DNA from: VRUE01 sp033856275
Lineage (GTDB): Bacteria > Actinomycetota > Thermoleophilia > Solirubrobacterales > 70-9
Assembly (NCBI GenBank): GCA_033856275.1
Contig: JAWVFJ010000033.1
Location: forward strand, 1 to 64,000
DNA: 64,000 bases
Direction: 5' to 3'
In this document: positions 37,392-45,992 of the stretch, piece by piece
How the letters are laid out: each line of letters opens with the position of its first letter
Position numbering within the stretch: the first letter of the stretch is position 1
Position numbers and translations under genes: made by a program
Notes under the pieces: generated by a model
What the model was told of the DNA's origin: nothing
Database searches by the model: none
Seen by the model: only the letters and a program-made list of their open reading frames with translations

Positions 37392-38335
37392 TGACGACGC
37401 GCACGCTCGAGAGCTCACCCAGCATCCTGCCGCTGTACGCCCGCGCGGCCGCTCCGATGATCCCGGGCGCCTCACTGCTCCCCTTCGTTCCGGGGCGCGG
37501 AAAGGAGATCCCGGAGATCGAGTTGACCCTGCCGCGGATGAACGCCGGCGCCAAACAGGTCGCCGCCTACGCACGCGTCTGTGGCTTCGCCCTCCGCGAT
37601 CATCTCCCCCCTACCTACCCGCACGTGCTCGCCTTCCCGCTGCACATGGCGGTGATGGCAGAAGGCAGCTTCCCCTTCGGCGCTGTCGGTCTGGTCCACG
37701 TCGAGAACCGCATCGTCCAGCACCGGCGAATCGGCCTCGACGAGGAGCTGACGATCCACGTCAAGCCGACCAAACTGGTGGACCACCCCCGTGGCCGCAC
37801 CTTCTCGCTGCAGACCAAGGCGATGAGCGGCCGCCAAAAGGTCTGGGAGAGCACCAGCACGATGCTCCGCCGCGGCGCCAAGGCCGCGGCAAGCACCAGC
37901 AACCCCGAACTGCATCAAATTTCCGGTCTTCCAGGCAGAGAATTTGATGCGGTTCGCGAGGGGGCGCTGCGGGCAGGAGCGGAGTGGAATCTTGGTGGGG
38001 ATCTGGGGCGGCGCTACGCGGCCGTCTCCGGCGACCGCAACCCGATCCACATGCATGCATGGACGGCGAAGCCGCTTGGCTTCCCGCGGGCGATTGCCCA
38101 CGGGATGTGGACCAAGGCGCGCTGTCTGGCGGCGATCGAGAGTCGCCTGCCTGACGCTTTCGACGTCGACGTTCGCTTCCGCAAGCCGATCCTGCTCCCG
38201 AGCCGGGTCGAGTTCGCCAGCAACACCGAGGGAGACGAGATCGCATTCGCGGTGCGCGACGCAAAGCGCGGCACACCGCACCTCGACGGCCGCATGGTGC
38301 CGCTTGAGGCCAAACCCAAAGACGAGAGGAAGTAG
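37391..38335 (+). CDS. MaoC-like hotdog dehydratase (HtdX-type)
   Basis: A 314-residue double-hotdog protein. The second hotdog has the hydratase-2 motif YAAVSGDRNPIHMHAWTA with the catalytic Asp and His, and AIAHGMW after it. The first hotdog (about 60-165) is degenerate. It should interconvert 3-hydroxyacyl and trans-2-enoyl thioesters. The ATG overlaps the fabG4 stop (TGATGA). Mycobacterial HtdX is the neighbour of FabG4 in the same way. Confidence 0.86.
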   Translation: MTTRTLESSPSILPLYARAAAPMIPGASLLPFVPGRGKEIPEIELTLPRMNAGAKQVAAYARVCGFALRDHLPPTYPHVLAFPLHMAVMAEGSFPFGAVGLVHVENRIVQHRRIGLDEELTIHVKPTKLVDHPRGRTFSLQTKAMSGRQKVWESTSTMLRRGAKAAASTSNPELHQISGLPGREFDAVREGALRAGAEWNLGGDLGRRYAAVSGDRNPIHMHAWTAKPLGFPRAIAHGMWTKARCLAAIESRLPDAFDVDVRFRKPILLPSRVEFASNTEGDEIAFAVRDAKRGTPHLDGRMVPLEAKPKDERK

Positions 38336-38337
38336 AG

Positions 38338-39675
38338 ATGCCCACCGCAACAGAGGAGAAGGGAGTGGCCGAGCGCGGCATGGGCCTCGGCCTGCGCTGG
38401 CTCAACAAGCTGGCCGGCTCGGACCTGCTCGACCGCATTCGCATCCGCAAGCAGGTCGAGCGCGCGCTCTTCACCGGCACCAAGAACGGCTTCCGCTCGG
38501 CGACCGCCGCCGGGCGCACCTTCAAGGCCGCCCAGAACCTGACCGGGCCGGCACGCCAGGCGCCGGGCAAGCCGCGCAGTCTCTTCGACATCAGCCCCGA
38601 CGACGAGCAGCAGATGCTGCAGGAAGGGGTGCGCGACTTCGCCGAGACGAAGGTCAGGCCGGTGGCCAAGCAGGCCGACTTCGACCGCTCGACGCCGGAC
38701 GAGCTGCTCGCCCAAGCGAACGAGCTCGGCATCAACATGCTCGGCGTCCCCGAGGAGCTCGGCGGCGTCATGCACGAACAGGCCGCCGTCACCAGCGTGC
38801 TGATCGGCGAGGCCTTCGCCCACGGCGACATGGGCATCGCCTACGCCGCCCTCGCTCCCGGCGCCGTCGCCACCGCGATCGGCCATTGGGGCACGCCCGA
38901 GCAGGAGGCGACCTACCTGCCCGCCTTCACCGGTGAGGACACCCCGGCGGCGGCACTGGCGATCCTCGAGCCGCGACCGCTCTTCGACCCGCTGAAGCTT
39001 GAGACGACCGCGCGCAAGGACGGCGAGGACTGGATCCTCGACGGCGCCAAGTCGCTGCTCGCCCGACCCGCCGAGTGCGAGCTCTTCCTCGTCGCCGCCG
39101 AGGCCAAGGATCTCGGCCCGGCGCTCTTCGTGATCGAGTCCGGCGCTTCCGGCCTCACGGTCGAGGATGAGCCGGCGATGGGGCTGCGCCCCGCCGCCAC
39201 CGGCCGTCTGCTGCTCGAGGACGTGAAGCTGCCCGCCGCCGCGCTGCTCGGCGAGGGCAAACGCGAGGACTACGTCGAGTGCGTGCAGCGCGCCCGCATC
39301 GCCTGGTGCTCGCTCGCGGTCGGTGCCGCCCAGGCGACGCTCGACTACGTCAAGCAGTACGTCAACGAGCGCACCGCCTTCGGCGAACCGATCTCCAACC
39401 GCCAGGGCGTCGCCTTCGCGGTCTCTGACATCGGCATCGAGTCCGAAGGCATGCGGCTCGCCACCTACCGCGCGGCCAGCCGCGCCGACCAAGGTCAGGA
39501 CTTCGCCCGCGAGACGGCGATGGCCCGCCGGCTCTGCGCCCAGAAGGGCATGCAGATCGGCTCCGAAGGAGTGCAGCTGCTGGGAGGCCACGGCTTCGTC
39601 AAGGAGCACCCGGTCGAGCGCTGGTACCGCGACCTCCGTGCAGCGGGCGTGATGGAGGGCGCCCTGCTCGTCTAG
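38338..39675 (+). CDS. Acyl-CoA dehydrogenase with N-terminal extension and short C-terminus
   Basis: A 445-residue ACAD-family protein. An extra basic N-terminal segment of about 85 residues precedes the FAD-binding fold. It has ERTAFGEPISNRQGVAFAVSD and LLGGHGFVKEHPVERWYRD. The usual catalytic EGTSEIQ segment is reduced to MEGALLV at the C-terminus. The beta domain also differs (AILEPRPLFDP instead of SEPxxGSD). It may be the atypical subunit of a heteromer with the next ACAD. AGAGGAAG precedes the ATG. Confidence 0.82.
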   Translation: MPTATEEKGVAERGMGLGLRWLNKLAGSDLLDRIRIRKQVERALFTGTKNGFRSATAAGRTFKAAQNLTGPARQAPGKPRSLFDISPDDEQQMLQEGVRDFAETKVRPVAKQADFDRSTPDELLAQANELGINMLGVPEELGGVMHEQAAVTSVLIGEAFAHGDMGIAYAALAPGAVATAIGHWGTPEQEATYLPAFTGEDTPAAALAILEPRPLFDPLKLETTARKDGEDWILDGAKSLLARPAECELFLVAAEAKDLGPALFVIESGASGLTVEDEPAMGLRPAATGRLLLEDVKLPAAALLGEGKREDYVECVQRARIAWCSLAVGAAQATLDYVKQYVNERTAFGEPISNRQGVAFAVSDIGIESEGMRLATYRAASRADQGQDFARETAMARRLCAQKGMQIGSEGVQLLGGHGFVKEHPVERWYRDLRAAGVMEGALLV

Positions 39676-39690
39676 AGCTAAAGGAGAGCC

Positions 39691-40905
39691 ATGATCAACC
39701 TAGAGATACCGAAGAAGTTCAAGCCCCTTGCCAACCAAGCAAACCAGGTCGCGACCGAGGTCTTCCGGCCGATCTCGCGCAAGTACGACGAGGCCGAGCA
39801 CTCCTACCCCAAGGAGCTCGACATGCTCGCCTCGCTGATCGACGGCATGAATGAGGGAAGCGAGATCGGCGGCGCCGGCGCCGCCGGTGTGCGCCGCGAA
39901 TCGAACGGAAACGGCGACGGCGGCAACCGCAACGGCTCCAACCTCTCCACCGTACTCGGCATCATCGAGCTCTGCTGGGGCGACGTCGGCCTGCTGCTCT
40001 CGATGCCCCGCCAGGGCCTCGGCAACTCGGCGATCGCCTCGGTGGCGAGCGACGAGCAGCTGAAGCAGTACGGCGGTAAGTGGGCGGCGATGGCGATCAC
40101 CGAGCCCGAGGCGGGCTCCGACTCGGCCGCGATCCGCACCACGGCTGAGCTCGACGGCGACGAGTACGTGCTCAACGGTGAGAAGATCTTCGTCACCTCG
40201 GGCGACCGCGCCGACCTGATCGTCGTCTGGGCCTCGCTCGACCGCTCCCAGGGGCGGGCGGCGATCAAGTCGTTCATCGTCGAGCGCGACAACCCGGGCC
40301 TGAAACTCGACCGGCTCGAGCACAAGCTCGGCATCCGCGCCTCCGACACCGCCAACTTCACCCTGCAGGACTGCCGGGTGCCGAAGGAGGCGTTGTTGGG
40401 GGATCCCGAGATCGACGTCAAGGCCGGCTTCGGCGGGGCGATGCAGACGTTCGACAACACGCGGCCGCTGGTCGCCGCGATGGCGGTCGGCGTCGCCCGG
40501 GCCTCCCTGGAGGAGGCGCGCGTGCGGCTCGAGGAGGCCGGGGTCGAGATCGACTACGACACGCCGGCGCTCTCGCAGTCCGCGGCCGCGGCCCGCTACC
40601 TCGAAATGGAGTCCGACTACGAGGCGGCGCTGCTGCTCACCCTGCAGGCGGCCTGGATGGCCGACAACGGCAAGCCCAACTCGCTGCAGGCCTCGATGGC
40701 GAAGGCAAAGGCGGGGCGCACCTGCGTCGACGTCGCGCTCGGCTGCGTCGAGCTCTGCGGCAGCATCGGCTACGGCGAGAACGAGTTGCTCGAGAAGTGG
40801 GCCCGCGACGCCAAGATCCTCGACATCTTCGAGGGGACCCAGCAGATCCAGCTGCTGATCGTGGCCCGGCAGTTGCTGGGAAAGTCGTCCAGCGAATTGC
40901 GGTAA
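39691..40905 (+). CDS. Acyl-CoA dehydrogenase
   Basis: A 404-residue ACAD with AITEPEAGSDSAAIRT, NGEKIFVTSG and the catalytic glutamate in IFEGTQQIQ near residue 383. A Gly/Asn-rich insertion (about 57-85) near the N-terminus is unusual. AAAGGAG precedes the ATG, 15 bp after the previous ACAD stop. The pair may form a mixed complex as reported for some actinobacterial steroid and lipid ACADs; that is inference. Confidence 0.87.
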   Translation: MINLEIPKKFKPLANQANQVATEVFRPISRKYDEAEHSYPKELDMLASLIDGMNEGSEIGGAGAAGVRRESNGNGDGGNRNGSNLSTVLGIIELCWGDVGLLLSMPRQGLGNSAIASVASDEQLKQYGGKWAAMAITEPEAGSDSAAIRTTAELDGDEYVLNGEKIFVTSGDRADLIVVWASLDRSQGRAAIKSFIVERDNPGLKLDRLEHKLGIRASDTANFTLQDCRVPKEALLGDPEIDVKAGFGGAMQTFDNTRPLVAAMAVGVARASLEEARVRLEEAGVEIDYDTPALSQSAAAARYLEMESDYEAALLLTLQAAWMADNGKPNSLQASMAKAKAGRTCVDVALGCVELCGSIGYGENELLEKWARDAKILDIFEGTQQIQLLIVARQLLGKSSSELR

Positions 40906-40994
40906 CCAGGGCCGTCAAGCGACACGCCCCGGCGAAACAAGCTCAAGGAACAGCCGGCTCTCCTTCTCGAGCTTCGTAGGGCAGACTGGCGGGC

Positions 40995-42473
40995 GTGAAC
41001 TTCATCGATGAGATGGAGCGGTCTCCGGCTTCGCGGCTGGGGATCGTTGCGGTGGATTCCGAAGGGAACCGGCGGGACTGGTACTTCGGCGAACTGATTG
41101 CTTGCTCGGCTGGGCTTTCGGGAGCCTTTGTGGCTCGGGGGGTGCAGCGTGGTGATGTGGTGATGACGCTGGTGGGCAATCGCATCGAGTGGGTGCTCTC
41201 TCTGCTGGCCTGCTGGCGGATGGGGGCGGTGGCGCTGCCCTGCAGCACGCAGCTGCGTCGGCAGGATCTGGCGCTGCGGGTGGCAGCCGCTGACCCGAAG
41301 CTCTGTGTTGGCGAGGACGCGCTACTGACCGAACTGCCCGCTGGCATGGGGACGATGACGATGGATGAGGTCACCGCTGCGCTCGACGAGGATCTGCCTC
41401 AGGAGACGCCGGCCCCGATCGAAGCGATGGATTCCGAGGACCCTGCCCTGATCGTCTTCACCTCCGGCACTACCGGTGAGCCGCGCGGCGTCGTCCACGC
41501 CTACCGCTACCTGCTTGGCCAACAGGCCCAAGCGGAGCACTGGCTCGGCTCGCGCAAGGGCGAGCTGGTTTGGTGCACGACCTCTACCGGCTGGTCGAAG
41601 TCGGCACGCAACGTCTTCCTCGCCCCTTGGCTGACCGGTGCCGCGGCGGTGATCCATGACGGTCGCTTCGAGCCCGCCGAGCGGCTTGACTTCGCCGAAG
41701 CGCTCGGCGTCAACGTGCTCTGTCAGGCACCAACCGAGTACCGCATGCTGGCTAAGCGCGCGGCCCTGCGGCGACTGCCCAAGCTGCGCCGGATGGTCTC
41801 GGCCGGCGAGCCACTGGAGGCGGAGACGGTCGCCGCCTTCAAGGAGGCGACCGGGCTGGAGCCAGCCGACGGTTACGGCCAGACCGAGACCGGCCACATC
41901 AGCGGCAACCTCTGCGGCGAGCCCGTTCGCCATGGATCGATGGGCAAGCCCCTGCCTGGCCTCGAGATCCGCATCGTGCCTGTCGAGGGAACAGGCGGCG
42001 CGGGATCGACGGCCGGCGAACTGCAGCTGCGCGCCGCCTCCTCCCCCACCTTCTTCTCCCGCTACCTCGACGGCGAACGCTTCGAGGGCGAGTGGTGGCC
42101 AACCGGCGACCTCGTCCGCAAGGACGCCGACGGCTACCTCTACTTCGAGGGCCGCGACGACGACATCATCCTCTCCTCCGGCTACCGGATCGGTCCCTTT
42201 GAGGTCGAGTCCGCCCTGCTCTCACATCCCAACGTCGCCGAAGCAGCAGCTGTCGCCGCCCCGGACCCCGAGCGCGGTTCCGCGGTGCGGGCGATCGTCG
42301 TGCCCCGCGAGCGCGAGCCGAGCGAGGAACTGGCCCGCGAGTTGCAGGAACACTGCAAGCGCGAGACGGCCCCCTACAAGTTCCCCCGCATCGTCGAGTT
42401 CGCCACCGAGCTGCCGAAGACGAGCAGCGGCAAGATCAGGCGGGCTCAGCTGCGTGGGGAGCTGAATGCCTAG
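40995..42473 (+). CDS. AMP-forming acyl-CoA synthetase (medium-chain type)
   Basis: A 492-residue ANL-superfamily ligase. The P-loop is FTSGTTGEPRGVVH. GYGQTETG is the adenine motif, TGDLVRKDADGYLYFEGRDDDII the hinge region, and PKTSSGKIRRAQLR carries the C-terminal catalytic lysine. WCTTSTGWSKS resembles medium-chain ACSM-type enzymes. It activates a carboxylic acid to acyl-CoA for the beta-oxidation genes upstream. The start is GTG at 40995. Confidence 0.9.
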   Translation: MNFIDEMERSPASRLGIVAVDSEGNRRDWYFGELIACSAGLSGAFVARGVQRGDVVMTLVGNRIEWVLSLLACWRMGAVALPCSTQLRRQDLALRVAAADPKLCVGEDALLTELPAGMGTMTMDEVTAALDEDLPQETPAPIEAMDSEDPALIVFTSGTTGEPRGVVHAYRYLLGQQAQAEHWLGSRKGELVWCTTSTGWSKSARNVFLAPWLTGAAAVIHDGRFEPAERLDFAEALGVNVLCQAPTEYRMLAKRAALRRLPKLRRMVSAGEPLEAETVAAFKEATGLEPADGYGQTETGHISGNLCGEPVRHGSMGKPLPGLEIRIVPVEGTGGAGSTAGELQLRAASSPTFFSRYLDGERFEGEWWPTGDLVRKDADGYLYFEGRDDDIILSSGYRIGPFEVESALLSHPNVAEAAAVAAPDPERGSAVRAIVVPREREPSEELARELQEHCKRETAPYKFPRIVEFATELPKTSSGKIRRAQLRGELNA

Positions 42474-43873
42474 AGCGCCTCGGCGACGTCGACCGGCCGG
42501 CCCAGGTGGTAGCCCTGGGCCATATCGACACCGTATTCGCGCAGCATCTGCGCGGTGACGTCGTCCTGCACGTACTCGGCGATCGTCGCCTTGCCGAGAC
42601 CGCGGGCGATCTGGACTATCGCCTGGACGGTGAGCTGATCGGCGTCGCTGTTGGGCATGTCGCGCACAAAGGAGCCGTCGATCTTGATCAGGTCGAAGGG
42701 GATGCTCTTCAGGTAGTGGAACGGGCCGAAGCCGGCCCCGTAGTCGTCGATCGCCACCTGGCAGCCAAACTCGGTGATGCGGTCGGCAAAGCCAGCCGCC
42801 GCTTCGTAGTTGTGGACCCGTGCCGTCTCGGTGATCTCGAAGGTGCAGCGCGCTGGGTCCGCCTCGCCCTCGTCGAGGCGGCGCTCGATGAATTCGAGCA
42901 CGGAGAGGTCGGCGACGGAAGCGCCGGAGAGGTTGACGTGCAGCGAGACGGGATCGCCACCCTGCTCGCGCTCGGCGAGCAGCTCGAGTGCCTGGACGAC
43001 GACCCATCGATCCAGCTCCTGGACCATGCCGGAGCGCTCGGCGGCCTCGATGAACGAGGCCGCCGGCAGCAGCTCGCCGTTCTCGCCGGTCATCCGCAGC
43101 AGCAGCTCGTAGCGCTCGATCCCACCCGAGGCGAGGCTGCGGATCGGCTGTGTGTGCAGGCTGAGGCGGTCGTGGGTGAGCGCGTCGCGGATTCGGGCGC
43201 TGGTCGTCTGGCGGCGTTGCTGCAGGCGCTGTGGCTCGCCGGGATCCTGGAAGAGGGCGATCTGGTTGCGTCCATCCTCCTTGGCCCGGTACATCGCCTG
43301 GTCGGCGGCGACCAGCACTGCCTCGGCGCCGATCCCGCGCTCGCCGCCGAACATCGTGATGCCGACGCTGATCGTCGCCGTCTCGGTGTCGAGGCCGGCG
43401 GCGGCGTGCTCGGCGACCTGGGCGCGCAGATCCTCGCCAAGCTGAAGGGCGCCGGCGGTGTCAGTCTGCGGCATCAGCACAGCGAACTCATCGCCGGAAA
43501 GACGGGCGACGATGTCTGTGGTCCGCACCCGCTCGCGCATGATCGCGGCGATGTGGCGGATCAGGTTGTCGCCGGCGTGATGACCATTCGAGTCGTTGAT
43601 CGCCTTGAGACCGTCGATGTCGATGATCATCACAGCGCCCTGGCCACCGTAGCGGGCGCTGAAGGAGACGTACTGGTCGAGCTCCGCACGAAAGCGGCGG
43701 CGGTCGAGCAGGCCCGTGAGCGAGTCGTGATCGGCGATGTAGCGCAGCTCAGCCTCGGTCTTCTCGGCCTTGGCAAGCGCTTCGTCGATGACCTTGCGGT
43801 CTTCGGAATCGAGCTTGGCAAGCACCGCTTCGATCGCCGGATCGCTCTGAATGGGCAGTCCCTCTTTCGCCAC
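42470..43873 (-). CDS. GGDEF-EAL cyclic-di-GMP signalling protein
   Basis: A 467-residue cytoplasmic protein. A short helical N-terminus (about 1-45) is followed by a GGDEF domain (about 48-205) with HDSLTGLLDRRRF and the active-site loop LSGDEF. An EAL domain (about 220-460) has YELLLRM in place of EAL, NLSGAS, IDDYGAGFG, LIKIDGSFV and AEYV. Core metal acids and the lysine are kept. Both synthase and phosphodiesterase activity are possible. The start is GTG at 43873. No membrane or sensor domain is present. The stop overlaps that of the convergent ligase. Confidence 0.88.
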   Translation of the reverse strand: MAKEGLPIQSDPAIEAVLAKLDSEDRKVIDEALAKAEKTEAELRYIADHDSLTGLLDRRRFRAELDQYVSFSARYGGQGAVMIIDIDGLKAINDSNGHHAGDNLIRHIAAIMRERVRTTDIVARLSGDEFAVLMPQTDTAGALQLGEDLRAQVAEHAAAGLDTETATISVGITMFGGERGIGAEAVLVAADQAMYRAKEDGRNQIALFQDPGEPQRLQQRRQTTSARIRDALTHDRLSLHTQPIRSLASGGIERYELLLRMTGENGELLPAASFIEAAERSGMVQELDRWVVVQALELLAEREQGGDPVSLHVNLSGASVADLSVLEFIERRLDEGEADPARCTFEITETARVHNYEAAAGFADRITEFGCQVAIDDYGAGFGPFHYLKSIPFDLIKIDGSFVRDMPNSDADQLTVQAIVQIARGLGKATIAEYVQDDVTAQMLREYGVDMAQGYHLGRPVDVAEAL

Positions 43874-44023
43874 CTACAGAAGTTAGAACTTTCGGCGGAA
43901 CTTCGGATTGGCTCTCAGGCGTGGGCCCCCGAATGCGTACGAATTTCATCTACCTGGTATTGCCAATAGTTGGCGTCTAGTTGTCCACGGGTGGTGTCGA
44001 GCCGCCGTGGGTAGTGTGAGGCC

Positions 44024-45991
44024 ATGGCTAACCGCCTCGCCCGGGAGACCAGTCCCTACCTGCTCCAGCACCGTGGGAACCCGGTGGACTGGTACCCGTG
44101 GGGCGAGGAGGCACTGACCCGTGCCCGCGAGAAAGACCGCCCGATCCTGCTCTCGGTGGGGTACTCCGCCTGCCACTGGTGCCACGTGATGGAGCGCGAG
44201 TCCTTCGAGGACCCCGAGACCGCTGCCTATATGAACGAGCACTTCGTCAACGTCAAGGTGGACCGCGAGGAGCGTCCCGACGTCGACGCCCTCTACATGG
44301 AGGCGGTGCAGGCGATCAGCGGCCAGGGCGGCTGGCCGATGACGGTCTTCCTCGACCCCGAGGGCGTGCCCTTCTACGGCGGCACCTACTTCCCCCCCGA
44401 TGAGGGACACGGCATGCCGAGCTTCCGCATGGTGATGGAAGCGGTAGTGGGAGCCTTCGCGGGCAAGCGCGAGGAAATCAAGCAGCGGGCGCCCGAGATG
44501 CGCGCCCGCCTCGCCGCGATCGGCCAGATAGAACCAGTAAGCGAGGCTCCCGAGGCAGCCCAGCTGGAGGAAGCGGTGGCACGGCTGCGCGACGTCGCAG
44601 ACCTGGAGCGCGGCGGCTTTGGCGGGGCGCCGAAGTTCCCGCCGGCGACCGCGATCGAGCTGCTGCTCAGCTGCGGCGAGCGGGAGATTTCCGAGCTGAC
44701 GCTCGATGCGATGCTCGCCGGCGGCATCTACGACCAGCTCGGTGGCGGCTTCGCCCGCTACTCAGTCGATGCCGCCTGGCTCGTCCCCCACTTCGAGAAG
44801 ATGCTCTATGACAACGCCCTGCTCGCCCGCGCCTATCTGCACGGCTGGCAGGTCTTCGGCCACGGGCGTTACCGGCGGGCCTGCGAGGAGACACTCGACT
44901 GGGCGCTGCGGGAGATGCGTGGCCCCGAGGGTGGCTTCTACTCCGCCCTCGATGCCGACTCCGAGGGCGAGGAGGGCCGCTTCTACGTCTGGACACCGGA
45001 CCAGATCCGCGCCGTACTCGGCGACGGCGCCGAGGCGGTGCTTGACTACTACGGGGTCAGCGAGCGCGGCAACTTCGAGGGGCGCAACATCCTGCACCTC
45101 GCCCGTGGGGCCGATGCCGCTGAGCCCGAAGGCTTGGGTGAGATGCGCCACGCGCTCTACGAGGCCCGCGGCGAGCGCGTCTGGCCGGGGCTCGACGACA
45201 AGCGCCTCACCGCCTGGAACGCGCTGATGATTACCGCCCTTGCCGAGGCCGGCGCCGTGCTCCAGCGCGACGACTACCTCGACGCGGCGCGGGCGTGCGC
45301 CGACTTCGTCTGGGGTGAGCTGCACGATCCCAACGGCAACCTGCTGCGCACCTACAAGGACGGCCGCGCCCACCTCAACGCCTATCTAGAGGACCACGCC
45401 TTCCTGCTCGAGGCACTGCTCACGCTCTACGAAGCGAGCTTCGAGCCCGAGTGGTTCGAGCGTGCCCGGTCGCTCGCGGACATCCTGCTCGACCGCTTCG
45501 CCGACGCCGAGCGCGGCGGCTTCTTCTCCACCTCAGACGACCACGAATCGCTGATCGCCCGCCGCAAGGAGATCGGCGACCACCCGATCCCGTCGGGCAA
45601 TTCATCCGCCGCATTCGGCCTGCTCCGCCTCGCCGCCCTGACCGGCGAGCGCCGCTACGAACGGGCAGCCGAAGGGGTCTTTCGCCTCTTTGCCCGCCCC
45701 GCCGGCCAGCACCCCGAGGCCTTCGCCCACCTGCTCAGGGCAATCGACTTCCGCCTCTCGCCGACCAGGGAGGTGGCCCTAGTGGGCGACGACCTGGCGG
45801 AGCTGGCAGCCACGGTCCGCTCCGAGTTCCGCCCCCACCTCGTCCTCGCCGGAGGTGCCGAGGGGAGCGAGCAACCGGAGTTGCTCGCGAACCGCCCGAC
45901 GATCGACGGCCAGACGGCCGCCTACGTCTGCGAGGGCTTCGCCTGCAAGCAACCGGTCGCCGACGCCCCCTCGCTGAGCGCCCTGCTCTGA
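44024..45991 (+). CDS. YyaL/DUF255 thioredoxin-domain protein (SSP411 family)
   Basis: A 655-residue cytoplasmic protein. The N-terminal thioredoxin-like DUF255 domain (about 5-165) has the family start NRLARETSPYLLQH and the motif CHWCH (C50, C53). GGWPMTVFLDPEGVPFYGGTYFPP follows. The rest is an (alpha/alpha)6-barrel-like region related to sugar epimerases and glycoside hydrolases, with HFEKMLYDNA and HPIPSGNS. The biochemical function is not established in bacteria. It ends 1 bp before the MMPL gene. Confidence 0.9.
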   Translation: MANRLARETSPYLLQHRGNPVDWYPWGEEALTRAREKDRPILLSVGYSACHWCHVMERESFEDPETAAYMNEHFVNVKVDREERPDVDALYMEAVQAISGQGGWPMTVFLDPEGVPFYGGTYFPPDEGHGMPSFRMVMEAVVGAFAGKREEIKQRAPEMRARLAAIGQIEPVSEAPEAAQLEEAVARLRDVADLERGGFGGAPKFPPATAIELLLSCGEREISELTLDAMLAGGIYDQLGGGFARYSVDAAWLVPHFEKMLYDNALLARAYLHGWQVFGHGRYRRACEETLDWALREMRGPEGGFYSALDADSEGEEGRFYVWTPDQIRAVLGDGAEAVLDYYGVSERGNFEGRNILHLARGADAAEPEGLGEMRHALYEARGERVWPGLDDKRLTAWNALMITALAEAGAVLQRDDYLDAARACADFVWGELHDPNGNLLRTYKDGRAHLNAYLEDHAFLLEALLTLYEASFEPEWFERARSLADILLDRFADAERGGFFSTSDDHESLIARRKEIGDHPIPSGNSSAAFGLLRLAALTGERRYERAAEGVFRLFARPAGQHPEAFAHLLRAIDFRLSPTREVALVGDDLAELAATVRSEFRPHLVLAGGAEGSEQPELLANRPTIDGQTAAYVCEGFACKQPVADAPSLSALL

Positions 45992-45992
45992 T

